Shown: positions 21,563 to 34,175 of the stretch, one piece after another
Layout of the letters: each line of letters begins with the position of its first letter
How positions within the stretch are numbered: the first letter of the stretch is position 1
Assembly: GCA_946807835.1 (NCBI GenBank)
Contig: OX327701.1
Coordinates: 10,558,501-10,622,500, forward strand
Length of the DNA: 64,000 bases
Source: Ailanthus altissimus
Taxonomy: Eukaryota > Streptophyta > Magnoliopsida > Sapindales > Simaroubaceae
Direction: 5' to 3'
The notes under the pieces: model-generated
What the model saw: only the letters and a program-made list of their open reading frames with translations
Told to the model about the DNA's origin: nothing
Databases searched by the model: none
Translations under genes and position numbers: made by a program

Positions 21563-22830
21563 GTCAGTTTATATGTTTTAAAATTTCTTTTTCTCAAATT
21601 AATATTGTCAATAAATATTCTTCAAAGTTATATTCTTAATTAGATAAATTTATTTTTGACTAGACTGCACAAGAGTGTTTATTTTTTTGATTGAATTTTT
21701 AAAAGTTAAATAGAGTTAAATGATTGAACTTAATAATATGTAAAATTTTAATAATAAATTAATAAGTTAAATAATATATAAATAAAATAATATTTAATTA
21801 TACTAATTAGTTATGAGACAATGTTGATTTTGAATTTTATTATAATTACTTATATATATATACATATATTTGAAGTTGTAAGTACGTAAAAGAAGAAATA
21901 CATTAATTGTGATATTCGTGAAACACAAGAATTATCTATTTTATATAGCGAGTACTTAATAAGAAATTAAAAGAGAGAAGTTAAATATAGATAAAGATGT
22001 AATTTATTAAATAGGTAAAGGTATTTTTTAAAAGAAAATTAATCATGTCATTTAAACGTTTTACATATGCTTAAGAAGAAAAAAAAAACAACTTTTCTAA
22101 TCAAGTCAAAACTGACTCAAAATTTTCATTAAATTAGAAGAGTAAATAACATAAATGATTGAATAAACTAAATTAAGTCATTCAGCATTAAGCAAAAAAT
22201 AAATAAATAAATAAATAACCATAAAATTTTCTTGATAATACATGTTACACAAATATATTTTTTAAATTGAAAGGTTAAAAGAGAGTTTTATTAATAAGTG
22301 GCAAAAAAAAAAAAATTTATTTTGATATATTTTGTTAGAGATGGCAAGTTAAATAAACTGTATTTTGACTGATATTAATAAAGAAAATTATCAGTAACAC
22401 CTTTAAGGTAAGACCTTATATCGAGAAAACCCAATAAATTTTAATGTTTGCAACTAAAGCAAAAACTCTAACTTTCGGGGTTGATTTTGGATGTTAGGTG
22501 GAGATTGGTATTGTAAGTTTTTGGTTTAAGTGTTGAATTTTCAAGATGATTTTGTGTTGATTAATTTGAATTTTGTCCATGTATATAACAATTTGCTTCC
22601 ATTGTATAAAGATTTCCAGTAAGTCCGTCTCTTTGACAATGTTTCAACTTGCTTTTATTTATTTATTAAATGAGAAAGAAGAACTATTAGAGAAAAAAAT
22701 ATAAAGAACAAGAGAAAATTTATAAATTATAAATTTAAAGTTATAATTGTCAAGTTAAAAATATTATTAAGGATATTTTAGATATATTTTTTTTAATTTA
22801 TAATATCAAATATTAATTTTAATAGAAGAT
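21563..22830. other. AT-rich non-genic stretch
   Basis: Very AT-rich with ATAAATAAATAA runs (22200), poly-A and poly-T runs. No gene, RNA or bounded element recognised. Confidence 0.4.
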
Positions 22831-22833
22831 TTT

Positions 22834-23390
22834 TTAATGATTGGACATAGTACCTAATTTTAAAATTAAGGAATTTTTTTCCATATAAAACTTTATTTCA
22901 AAGATATTGTTGATAATTTCCCACAAATAAATAGTGTCATCGAAGAGGCGTGATGTCTGGTAAAGGTTGATGCTAATTCGGTGTGATATTAATATAATTG
23001 AGTATATGGCTGAATATGATTTTAGAAACCTAACATAACCCTCGAAATTATGATCCCTCACAACGAGAACTTTTGCATGGAAATTCTTAACATGTTTAAT
23101 CAGTAATGCCACAACCTCCCTTGGATGACTTTGAATGGGCATATGGTAACATGCTAGTCTTTTTCCACCGTTTAGTTTTTCATACCAAGAGCAAAATGCT
23201 TCTTAATAAGGGTACCATTTTCTTCGAATTTTTTGGAGGCATCCGACAATAACACGAGAAGCCAATAAATAAAAGTAGTAGAAGCGAAGAAATAGTGGTC
23301 ATTCTATTCTCGGAGCCAACCAAGTCCTTTGCCTCGGTTTCAAACAAGTTATTGTTATAAAAAAAAATCTTACCGACGGAGATCAATTTA
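22834..23390 (-). other. Unrecognised minus-strand open frames
   Basis: Two minus-strand frames, 23142-22834 (102 codons) and 23386-23180 (68 codons), stand out in AT-rich DNA. The first contains HPREVVALLIKHVKNFHAKV, which looks amphipathic and protein-like. The second has a hydrophobic stretch with SSLLLLLFIGFSCYC that could be a signal segment. They lie in different frames, so a single product would need a frameshift or intron. I cannot assign a family. They may be a decayed gene fragment or chance. Confidence 0.2.
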
Positions 23391-23472
23391 CCCGCTCATT
23401 TTAAGCGTTTATTACTAACCTTAGAAATTAAGTATATTTTTATTTACACTTAATCCTACATATATATTCTTA

Positions 23473-24672
23473 GGGTTAAGGATAATTTAGTCCTTAGAGT
23501 TTGAATAAATAGATAATCTATTACTAGTTGTATCTAATTTTTAATTTATTAATATTTTATAAATTTAAACATAATAGAGGCATTTTAATCTAATTAAATA
23601 TTTAAATTATAGTGACATATCATAATGTAAAATTAAACAAGTACCAAAATAAGATGAAATTAGGTGTATGGTGTGGCAGTCCCAATAACACCACCATCAA
23701 ACGAGTGGTGTATTATGATGTGCCACCATCATCATTTGAATTATCGATTGGCGATCTACATTATAATGTTAGCAGTGCGATCTACATTATGATGCTAGTA
23801 GTGCACTGTAACTTGTTGTCATTTGACAACGTTATGATAATTATTTTTTTAAAAACTTGTTTATCTTGTTTTGACATTCTCTTAATAAAAATAACTACCG
23901 TCATCATATAAATCAAGAAATTTTGAATTCAACTATGTAAATAGTGATTTAGTCTGTTACCATTGACAACGGTAGCTGAAGGCAATGGATAGTGACAGTC
24001 AATGACATCTAAGTTGATTGTGGACAATAGCACTATTACCTATTTTGTTTTTCTAATTTTAATTACTAAATTCTATTTAATTTAAATTTAATTTAATTTG
24101 TGATATTTAGGAACTAGACTATTAATAAAAATAATTATTGCATTTCAAATGATTAGATTTCTATTAATAAGAATCAACTATATATTAATTATTTTGTTAT
24201 ATTTATTTAATTTAAGTAATAATTTTATTTATTTTAAATAAAAAGGATAATAATTAAATACAAATATAAAATGTTATAATAATTAAAAGTTTTTAATCTA
24301 ATACTGATAAAAGAATACAATATTGATATCCGTTATAATGTGATATTAATTTATTTTTTTAATGATATAAATACAAAAATATTTAGTACAATATTAAATA
24401 TAAACATAATAATTATATTATATTAAATAAATAGATGAGATTCTGTCACATGTTAAAAGATAATAAATAAATAAAATCTAGCACATGCTCAATATTAGAT
24501 AAATTATACACTTAATTTAGAGAGCTAATAAGTCATTTAAACCACAAAAGCATAATCTGTTTAAATTAATAGAAAAATTAGTAGACCGAAATAAATTTAG
24601 TTATTTTAAATTTAAATGAGACTAAATTATCTATTTAGTCAAACTCGAGGGACAAAAATATTCTATCCCTAG
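23473..24672. mobile_element. Non-autonomous DNA transposon (1.2 kb)
   Basis: The ends are inverted repeats of about 50 bp: GGGTTAAGGATAATTTAGTC at the left and, in reverse at the right, GGGATAGAATATTTTTGTCC, both then reading GAGTTTGA.TAAATAGATAA. ATTCTTA flanks both sides (23466-23472 and 24673-24679). Allowing one mismatch the duplication is 8 bp, as for hAT elements. The interior is AT-rich with no transposase. A region with CACCACCATC and a 26-bp tandem duplication lies at 23670-23800. Confidence 0.6.
23751..23802 (+). repeat. 26-bp tandem duplication
   Basis: GCGATCTACATTATAATGTT at 23751 and GCGATCTACATTATGATGCT at 23777, each completed by AGYAGT. Two head-to-tail units inside the 1.2-kb DNA transposon. 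Confidence 0.8.
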
Positions 24673-24679
24673 ATTCTTA

Positions 24680-25852
24680 CTCTTAAAACTCTATATGTTG
24701 GTAAAAAATTGAGCAATTCGCTATAAATATCACCTTGTTCATTTTGGTTTGAGAAACAAAGGTTCTTTGTTGTAACACCTATTATGTATTTGAACTCGAA
24801 TTATTATTTGTCATAAAGAGGTGAATGTTTATTTCACAGCCTAGCCATGAAATAAGGCAATAAAACAATATTTGGCTAGAAAGAAAACTAGTGTGGTTGA
24901 AGAGTTTGGTAAGTTAACATGGTTGTACTTTTAAGCTTTATTCGTTATTGTGTCTTTTCTATTCTTGGATTCTTACACCATATGTTCATTGGTTTATGTA
25001 GAAGAGACCTCTTTTGATGAACCTTTGCTCAAGACGTAGCACATTTCTTCCCTTTTGCAGATAAGTGTATGCTTTATGTAATCTTGTGAGTTTATAGCGT
25101 GTCCTTTTTGTTACTCTTTCATTTGTTTTGACCTCTTTTAACGCAATGTATCTTCTGAGATATATAATAAATTACATTTCCCTTGGGCTACTCAGCTTGT
25201 TGTCTATAGTTAAGATAGGTATTACCATAATTGCTAGTGACTCTGTACATCATGTTTCTAATCTTGAGATGGGATGTCATATATTTGGTGAACATCTTCG
25301 CATTATTGTGGCATTCTATTAGTTCATCAGCATAACATGCACAAGAACAACTATTTATTAGGCGTACTAAGTCCCTCACTATTCTAAACTGGGGGCTTTT
25401 CCAAACAATATATAGTAAACCTAAGTCTAGAGTTATGAAAAAAAAATCGAGTTTTGTAAGGGTTTTCTAACCTCTTGTTAGCTTATGGCTTTGTGAAGAC
25501 CCCCAAGTCTGATTTTGCACTTTTATATTTCTAGCTGTATTAGCCCTTATTATTCTCTAATCCAAAAGTGGGAGGTGGCCAGTGCTGTAATGATTTTTCT
25601 TACTAAATATAGCTTTCTACTAGCTTTGAGACATGGTTGAGCTTACGACTCATTCAATTTGTGTTGTTGTATGGACATGGTAGCATTTTGATAAGGCTAC
25701 TTGATATGTAACTTTATTAGATTTGTTTAAAGCATTACATGGCTAGAAAATCGTGTTCGTGAGATGACTACTGATTTAGTTACCTTAGTCTACTTGAGCT
25801 TTCTATAGCTTAGAGTAAGTTGTCTAAGGTTTTCCTGCTAGAGTTATTTGAT
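24680..25852. other. Non-genic stretch, unassigned
   Basis: No gene recognised. TGTAACACCTATTATG at about 24772 resembles the start of a gypsy LTR, but no end or partner was found. The rest is T-rich. Confidence 0.3.
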
Positions 25853-28800
25853 TGATATTATAGTAGCTAAATGCAAGTGCACACTATCATATCAAGTAAT
25901 ATAGGATTTAAGTCCAGATATCATTCTTCAATCAATTACTAAAATTATATCTACTTAACTTTTATTTAGAAGACCTAAAACTTAACCTAGATAACGAATA
26001 AACGAAGAGTAAATTCACAAATTGAAAATAATTTAAGGTATAAATGTTAAGGTTGGTGCTTACGTGCTATTCCTGAATGTACGTATACTTGTGTATTTAT
26101 ACAAGTGTACATTCCTATTAAATCGCTAATACCTATTAATATAGTACCATGCAATGTAACATTACAGACATTGTATAATCTGAAGGAGTTCAGATCAGAT
26201 CTAAATGAGTTTAGATAAGGGCTCACAGTTAATCACGCTGAGAGATATAAATGCTAAATGTTAACACAACTAAGTATTAGCTGGTTATAATACTCAGCGA
26301 AGATTCAAAGGTTGAAGCCTTATCTATAATGAGACATAGACCTAAGAATATGCCAGTAATTGTATAGTTGCAAGAGTTGCAATCAAGTGCCAGAAAATGT
26401 CAATTGCACAAGTATGTTCTTAAATAATTGTCCTTGATATATTTCTGTCGATGCAGGTCTATCAGTGGATATCTTTTATATAGATTAGCATATGTCGTGC
26501 CTATAGGGTATAGATGGTCGTTTCTAGCCGACTGTGAACTTGGAGCTCGCATTAACATATGAGTATTCAATTAAGACTGGGTATGGGATAGACTCACGAG
26601 GGTCTCCGATAGACACCTTATGTAAGTCGTCAACGGAGGGTCCTTTGGAGTTAAGTAGTATACGTGATCCTTTAACCTGAGTGCCACGGTAGGCTTGTAA
26701 GTGATCCACCATACTTTGGTTCCACGCATGTCACAGACCTTTTATGGTGTGACCGCTGGATGTCGCTGGGTTTGGTCCTATACTTATGGAGTTTGGTGTG
26801 TACAGATATGGGATCCATCAGCTCGCATAGGGAGTTAGATATCCAGATGCTTCAAGACTGTATCTCAGAAAATCTTGTGGCCACAAGCATTTATCCCATA
26901 AAAGAGTTTCTATTAGGGTGAAACAATATGTACAAAAAAATAATATGGCAAAGAAGTTTGTACATATTGTTCAGAGAGATACAAGTCTAAAGATAAGACA
27001 TGGATGAGCACAAGGGAATTTGACGGTGATAATCTATATCCTTGCACATCCAGGATATCATGATGGAAAGACTATACGTATGCGTTGTAACCTCAGCTTG
27101 TATAGTTCAACAGACTGATTTGTATAGTCGTGACGTGTGTGTGGGGCATTGCTCATGGACTCATGGAATAGTTCTATATGACGAATCGGGTGTAGACTAG
27201 GGAGTCTTACGATATGAAGTGTACTCGTTGTGCACTGGGGCAACGTGTCAGATTAAATTATTTAATCCAGTAATATCCAACACTACCATGAGAATGCGTG
27301 CATGTTTGTATTTAAGCATTAAATACAACAATTAGTCAATAATCATTATTTACTAATTATATAAGGACACATAGCGCATTGTGGACCCTCAGTTGAGTTT
27401 ACCTAAGTGCGAATTTGGTGGGATCCACTAGGGGGTATACTTGGTAACTATTTATGAGGGGCAAAATAGTCATTTCATATATTGATTATTTAATTTAAAT
27501 AATCAATATCTCTTTATTTTATATTATTATTTATTATTATATTATATAATATTATATTATTTTATATTATTTATTTTTGGTGCCAAATAGTTAGCACCCA
27601 TTTATATTATTATATTATTATTAATATTTTATAATATATTATATTATTATTTTAATATATTAGATATATAAAGAGAGAGATGTGTATGTATTTTGGTGGA
27701 AATAGAAATGGCAAATGGAGAGAAAGAAGAGAAAAGAAATGGCACCGAAAAAGAAAAAAAGAAAAAAAAATAAGAAAAATGAAATTGTTTTATTTTTCTC
27801 TATGGTGCCAAATGAAGTAATTGTCAATTGCTTCAATTTTTATTTTTAATCATTTTAGAGAAAAAGATGAAAATAAACTACTGGCCATTTTGGGATTAAG
27901 AGTTAATCCTGTGCTAGATATGAGACTACTGTTCTAGCTCGCCAAGCTCACCGTGTTGGTGACTAGAACTGCCCACGAGTTGGTCTCTATACAGACTCCA
28001 AGAAAATGTGTATAACGTTACACGTTCAGGTGATTTCTCAACCTTACTAATATATTAATGTGATCAATATATTATTTATTGTGTTTATTGTATAATTTAA
28101 ATGCTTCTGCCGCATTTAATATGTATATGATACATATTTTAGGCAATAGACACAATTGCACATGCATACACCCACATATATTAGATCCCCAACAATAGAC
28201 TAATCCCCTGATATTTCATTGGACTCATTAATATCTTAGTTAATCCCTCAATACGAATTGTTGGCTTAGACACTAATCTCATCACAAGTCTTTGTTGATG
28301 GTCGAGTGACTATGTTACGCATTCTAATAATCACCTATATGTTTATGGTAATCAAATCAGAATGTGCTTCATTAAGATCAAGTCTAAATTATGTTATACA
28401 TGCCATCTAGGTATATATTTATCCTACATGAAACTCATAACTGTTACCTTATAATTATGTATTAAACTATCATAGGCTAAACACATGAATCCCTTTGTTA
28501 AGTTCATCATAGTTTCTCAATCATTCAAAATTTGGCCAGATATAATGAAAGCATTAAGATCAAGATAGAATGAATCAATTATAATAATTAAGTTCATAAA
28601 CTAAGAATCAATAAAATCTAACTATATATAGGTTCCATAGTCTAACCCTAGATAAACAATGTTTAACTCATCACAAAACTAAAAGTATCAAACCAATCCA
28701 TGAAGAATAACAAGAACAAGAACAAGAACAAGAACAAGAGCATGATGATAAAAAAAGAGAAGAAAAACTAATCAAGAAGACGTCTTGGATTACTTCTTTC

Positions 28801-29377
28801 TCAATCTTGACTTGAAGTTGAATCTTGATTTCTTGGCTTTGATCTTCGATTTTGTGTTGTGAATTCTTTCTCTAAGTTTTGCCCATTTCTTTGATTTTTT
28901 TTTTGAATTAGTGCTTTTGGCCTTCTATTTATAGGTTTATGTCTTCAAATTAGGATAAAACATTAAATATAAATTAGATTAGGATTATTGTTCACAAGTT
29001 ACTATTCATGATATTACTATTCAAGCGGCGCTGTACATACTATTTTTTAGCTTCGTTCTGGGTGCTATAGCGCTTGGCACTATAGCAAAATTATTGTAGG
29101 TCATTCAATATAGCAAATCTATTGTAGCATGGTACTCTAGCAATTTGATGTTTTAGCCTTATTTTCTTCGGATGTTCATCTCTATTTACTCCATTGACTT
29201 GAAACCTACAAAATAACAATAAAATAAATAAAAGCCAAATAATCTTAATTTAAACGAACAAATGGTGGAAGCATCTTAAATAGAAAAAATGGGTAATTAA
29301 GCTCAAATGAGGGTAACTAAGAATAAATATACATTAAAAGTTAGCTAGAAAAGGATCAAATGGTCCAAATATGACAC
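25853..29377 (-). mobile_element. Athila-like 3' LTR, split
   Basis: The LTR proper is 25853-26044 plus 28200-29377, about 1.37 kb. The terminus TGATATTATAG at 25853 matches TGATGCTATAG at 32108. The other end is placed at about 29377 (reverse TGTCATATTTGGACC); it could be a base or two out. The interior has the CACTATAGCAAAATTATTG and GCGGCGCTGTACA words discussed under findings. Confidence 0.65.
26045..28194 (+). mobile_element. Family-X solo LTR, copy 2
   Basis: Begins TGTTAAGGTTGGTGCTTACG and ends ATCCCCAACA. It is flanked by ATAAA (26040-26044) and ATAGA (28195-28199), a 5-bp duplication with one mismatch. The uninterrupted copy of the host LTR (32330-32370) reads straight across the insertion point, which confirms the boundaries. 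Length is 2150 bp with no coding region. A single LTR without internal sequence implies LTR-LTR recombination. Confidence 0.8.
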
Positions 29378-29734
29378 AATGTCATTTTTCTATTCATATG
29401 TTTTCTAGGATTTTGCCTTAAGTAGTAATCAAATAAGTTCTAGAGTGTTGGTCCTCGAGACTGTGGTGTACTACTTAAGCAAAAAGTATTTCTAAGCAAA
29501 AAAAAATTAACTAATACATACTTATCTCAATGTGCTTAAGAATAAGAGCTATCTCAAATGTCTATTATTTTCTAGAAACTTGTGAAAATAAATTCAATCA
29601 ATATTCTATTTCTTATCATAGACTAATGATCATCTTCTTCAACTAAAACTTAACACAAAAAAAAAAAAAACAATTCTACCCATACAAGACAACCACTCAA
29701 ATCATTCAGCAAAATAAAGAGAGGACAATGTATT

Positions 29735-30040
29735 TCCTACCCCTAAACATAAATTAGACATTGTCCTCAATGTCTAAATATAAACTTAAGAGTAAGAAAA
29801 CTCTCTGGTAAATGAAGTTAAAGTAATGCAACATTGTATTCTATTGGTTGGACTACAATGTTCTTTTGCTCCTAATGCTTGCAATTGCTTGTGCTGCTTC
29901 CTTGAATGCTCATCTTGCTATTTTATTCCTACAAAGAAAAGAAACTAACATAACTAAAACTGAAACAAAAAAAAAATCATTTGGGTTGCCTCATAGAAAG
30001 CGCTTGATTTAACGTCATTGGCTTGACGGGGTTCTTTGTA
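29735..30040 (-). promoter_or_regulatory. Athila 3' conserved blocks
   Basis: On the minus strand, AAGCGCTTTCTATGAGGCAA at about 30007-29986 and CATTGAGGACAATGT at about 29774-29760 match blocks that in Athila-type elements follow the pol stop codon and precede the 3' LTR. They mark where pol should have ended. Confidence 0.6.
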
Positions 30041-30599
30041 CTCTTATAGAAGATCAAAGTCAATGGTAGAAGCATCTTTGTATGTGAGCCTATTAGGCTT
30101 CCTTTCTTTCACCTTCCACATCTTCTTTATTAGATCTTAGGCAGCAACTTATTTTTCTTTATTGTGTTTCTTTGGAAAGACTTGAATCTTAGACCGGTGA
30201 AATAGTTCTCTTGTGCCCTTCTCTTCTATCCTAATTATCACAATACTACTTCTTCTTTCTCTTTCTTCTTTTCCTATGCTTTAACGCCTTCTTTTTTGAT
30301 ATGAGAATTCAACATCTCTATATCTTTGAGCTTTTTAGTGTTTAGTGGCACTATATTAATGCTGCAGCAGTTAAGTAATATAGTGTGTATAGGGTAATTC
30401 TGCTCTTTGTTACTGGTACTTTCTGTTGTGTTGTTATTTTTTTTGCATTTTAAAACGTTGCTGCACTTTAATACCAGTTTCTACACTTTCCCTTGCTAAA
30501 AATTCTGTCTTTTTTTCTGGATTGGTATGCTGCTAATTTTCTAGATTGTCTTGCTGCAATTTTTTTTCAGTTTCTACACTTGTTTGACACCTCTGTAGC

Positions 30600-31850
30600 C
30601 TTTGAGGAAAAGGAATAGGTGGTCTATATGGCTGTACTTTTTTTTTTCTGCCCTTTTTTCTCCTTTATACTTGATGGTGGTAGTGTGGATGTGTTCTCTT
30701 GTAAGATCTTACCATTTCTCAAGTTGATGGCTTGACATTGCTCTACATTCCTTCTTGGATTTGTCTTAGTATTGCTTGGTAGAGTGCCTTGAGATCTCCT
30801 ATTAATTGCAATAGTAAGTTCTCCCATTTGGACCTCTAATTTCTTCAAGGATGTTGAATGATTCTATAAGATGGCATCGTTGGACTTAATTTATTTTATA
30901 AACATGTCTTCTAATGTTGGCTTCTTCTCTTATGATGGCGGAAATCCTAGGGGATTTATTAGTCTAGATGGCTCCTCTTGGTTGTAATACTAAGAGAAGT
31001 TTGAATGATCTCTCCACCTCGAATTATAGAAGTTAGATTGTAGGTTAAGTGGTTGTCGGTTAAAATTGCCCACAAAATTTGCTTCCATACACCGTCTATT
31101 CATGTGGTTATCACCATAAAGTCGCATGTTATTCATTGGGTTTTTACGGCATTCAATGCATCAAACTTCTTGGATAATAAGTTGATTTACACTGTCAATG
31201 CATTGAATATGTCAATCTCATGTATACCGATGACTCTCTTGGGTGTAACTCTCTCTACAGGCCATTGGTAATTGTTTGACGCTATTTCTTTCAATAGATC
31301 ATAAGCCTCATTTGTAGACTTATTCATTATAGTCCTCAAGCAGAGGCATCTATAATGGTCCTTAAATGGCCTATTAATATATTATAGAATGTTTGAAATA
31401 ATAGCCATTTTGGGACATCATGGTGAGGACACTTCTTCAACATGTCCTTGAAGCGCTCTCATGCTTCATACAACGACTCTCCATCAATCTGACTGAATAA
31501 GGCAATGTCAATTTTCATATTTGCTGCCTTTACTAGTGGGAAAAACTTGGCTAAGAACATCTGAGCTAAATCATCCCATATTGATATAGATCTTGATAGA
31601 AATAACATCAACCAACTCTTAGCTCTGTCCCTTAAGGAGAAAGGGAATAGTTTTAATTTGATGGCATTATTGGAGGCTCTGTTATACTTGAAGGTATAAC
31701 AAATTTCCAAGAAATTTATGATATGCATGTTCGGATCGTCATTGGGAGCTCCGCTGAACTGTACAAACTCTTCCAATATTTGAATCTTACTCGGCTTGAT
31801 CTCAAAGTTATTTGCATTAATGATTGGTCACTGAATACTTGACTGAATAA
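30600..31850 (-). pseudogene. Athila-like gag
   Basis: The minus-strand frame 31776-31459 carries the Gag core: FSGAPNDDPNMHIINFLEIC, then LKLFPFSLRDRAKSW and WDDLAQMFLAKFFP, ending GESLYEA. After interruptions, 30848-30624 carries the C-terminal KLEVQMGELTIAINRRSQGT and NTKTNPRR, ending in the INLRNGK block (usually ITLRSGK). These are strong Athila Gag words. Frameshifts and stops between the two parts disable the protein. The start codon cannot be placed. Confidence 0.75.
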
Positions 31851-32083
31851 CATTTACAGTAGGAATAGCATAATATTTTAAAGATTTTTATGATATCATG
31901 GGCTTAAAGATAGAATTATTGATGTTATCATTGTTTTCCTCTATAGTATGAACTATTAAAAAAAAATAAAAAGAAAATAAAAGTAAAAAGAAGAAGATAA
32001 AAACAAAAATAAAAAAATAAAAATCTGAATTAAAAGTAAGTAGTTTGATATTAGTATTATCTAAGAATAGAAAAAAGTAGTCT

Positions 32084-32100
32084 CCGACAACAGCACCAAA
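32084..32100 (-). promoter_or_regulatory. Athila-like primer-binding site
   Basis: The minus strand reads TTTGGTGCTGTTGTCGG, a decayed form of TTTGGCGCCGTTGCCGG used by Athila/Tat elements, seven bases inside the 5' LTR end at 32108. It fixes the element's orientation. Confidence 0.7.
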
Positions 32101-32107
32101 ACTTGAT

Positions 32108-33369
32108 TGATGCTATAGTAGTTAAGCGCAAGCGCACGCTATCGTATTAAATAATATAACATTTAAGTCCAAATATCATTCCTACAAAAACTATGTAATC
32201 TAATTCTTCAATAAATTACTAAAATTATATATACATAACTTTTATCCAAAAAACTATGATTTAAAAATTAAGTAATTAACCTAAAACTTAACCTAGATAA
32301 AAAATAAATGAAGAGTAAATTTTCAAATTGATAATAATCTAGGCTATAGACTCATCCCCTAATATTTCATTGGACTCATTAATATCTTAGTTAATCTTTC
32401 AATACGAATTGTTGGCTTAGACACTAATCTCATCACAAGTCTCTGTTGATAGTCGAGTGACTATATTACTTATTCTAACAATCACCTATATATTTATGGT
32501 AATCAAATCAGAATGTAATTCATTAAAATCAAGTCTAAATTATGTCATACATGTCATCTAGGTATATGTCTATTCTATGTGGAACTTATAGTTGTTACTC
32601 TATGATTATGTATCAAACTATCCTAGGCTAAACACATGAACTTTTTGTCAAGTTCATCATTGTTCCTCAGTCATTCAAAATATTGGATGATATAATGAAA
32701 GCATTAAGATCAAGATAGAATTAATCAATTATAATAATTAAGTTCATAAACTAAGAATCAATGAAATCCAACTACATATTAGGTTCAATAGTTTAACCCT
32801 AGATAAACAATGTTTGCTTATCACAAAACTAAAAGTATCAAACCAATTCATGAAGAACAACAAAAACAAGAACATAATGATAATAAAAGAGAAGAAAAAC
32901 TTATCAAGAAGGCGACTTGGGTTGCTTCTCTCTCAATCTTGACTTAAAGCTTGAATCTTGATTTTGAATCTTGATATTTTGGTTTTGATATTTGATTTTG
33001 AATTGTGGATTCTTTCTTTAACTTTTGCCTCTCTCTTTGATTTTTCTGAATTAGGGCTTTTGACCTTCTATTTATAAGTTTATATCTTCAAATTAAGGTA
33101 AAACATCAAATACACGAGAACTGTTCAGAGGCACTGTTCACCATATTACTATTCATACAGCGCTGTGGCACTAGATTCTGGGGAATTGTATATATTACTT
33201 TTGAGCTCTGTTCTAGGCGTTGCAGCGCTTGGCACTGTAGTATAGTACTGTAGCAATTTAATTTTTTGCCTTATTTGCTTTAGATTTTCATCCCCATTTG
33301 CTCAATTGACTCAAAACCTTCAAAATAACAGTAAAATACATAAAAAATCAAATAATCTTAATTTAGACG
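32108..33369 (-). mobile_element. Athila-like 5' LTR (truncated)
   Basis: 1262 bp matching the 3' LTR. The outer ~100 bp are missing: similarity stops at TTAATTTAGACG (33369), where the other LTR continues to TGTCAT in reverse. The truncation point joins unrelated sequence, so the target duplication cannot be checked. Confidence 0.7.
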
Positions 33370-34175
33370 TAATGAACCCTTATAATTATTTGTAGTAGAT
33401 ATGACCAAATATTTATGGCCATGGCCTGTCCCATGGTTTGCATATTTACCATGCGTGTACTGATGCCTTGTCTTATATGATGCCTTTTATTTTGTTTAAA
33501 GGCGTCTTTGCCCTTAATAATTTGCATTATGTCATTCAAGATTCTAGATAATCTACTTGTGGTAGGCACACCTAACAACTCGTTGCTCCTTTTTTGAATG
33601 TAGGGTTGTCCTCGCCCTTTTATGACTTGGATTATGTTATTTTAAATTGGATAATGTTGTTTCAAGGTTGTTTTAAGTTATTTATGATAGTTATGGCTAG
33701 CTATTTGCAACAGCATTTACATTTTCTATTTAAGTGTCTTTGACCTTCTTTTTTCCAATGTGTCTCTTATGTTCGAAGGCTTTCTCTTCTGGCTAATTTA
33801 TGTTGTGTAAGCATGTCATGGTCAAGGGAATTAATTGTATGCCTATTTGTATGGCTTATATTAGTGCCCTTTTTTGTATATATTGCTCTTGGTGTTACCT
33901 GTGTGATAACTCTCGAAGCTCATATAAACGTGTATTCAAAATGCGATAATAGTACTTTTATTCCCTTTTGTATCTTAGGGTAAACCTTCATGACTTGGAT
34001 CTTACTGTCCAAGGTTTAGTTGAGCTACTTGTGATAGGTGTAGCAAACCACTTGTGGAGGTATTTATTGTGTTGGCACCCTAGTTGTATTTGAGCTTTTT
34101 TGGATAGTCTTTGTCGTATCTATTCTAAATCTTCATTTAGACTATTATATGAACTTTACAATACAAGCTTCTTCG
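33370..34175. other. Non-genic stretch, unassigned
   Basis: T-rich, no gene recognised. GTGATAGGTGTAGCAAACC and similar phrases recur loosely, suggesting the same degenerate tandem sequence as 34176-34299 in older form. Confidence 0.3.

Larger units (their letters stand above)
25853..33369 (-). mobile_element. Athila-like gypsy element, gag only
   Basis: Minus-strand element: 5' LTR 33369-32108, PBS at 32100-32084, gag about 31850-30600, a 3' non-coding region, and 3' LTR 29377-25853. The 3' LTR is interrupted by a family-X solo LTR (26045-28194). The two LTRs align colinearly, e.g. TTGGCTTAGACACTAATCTC and GAATGT...TTCATTAA blocks. Between the gag C-terminus and the Athila 3' motif near 30000 there is only ~0.6 kb and no recognisable protease, RT, RNase H or integrase. 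The 5' LTR lacks its outer ~100 bp. It could be a TR-GAG-type non-autonomous element or a deletion derivative. Confidence 0.7.

Noticed and set aside
28705..28740. AACAAG tandem repeat as a CRISPR-like or regulatory array
   Set aside because: A short simple microsatellite (about five hexamers) within the Athila-like LTR; a shorter version is in the other LTR at 32860.
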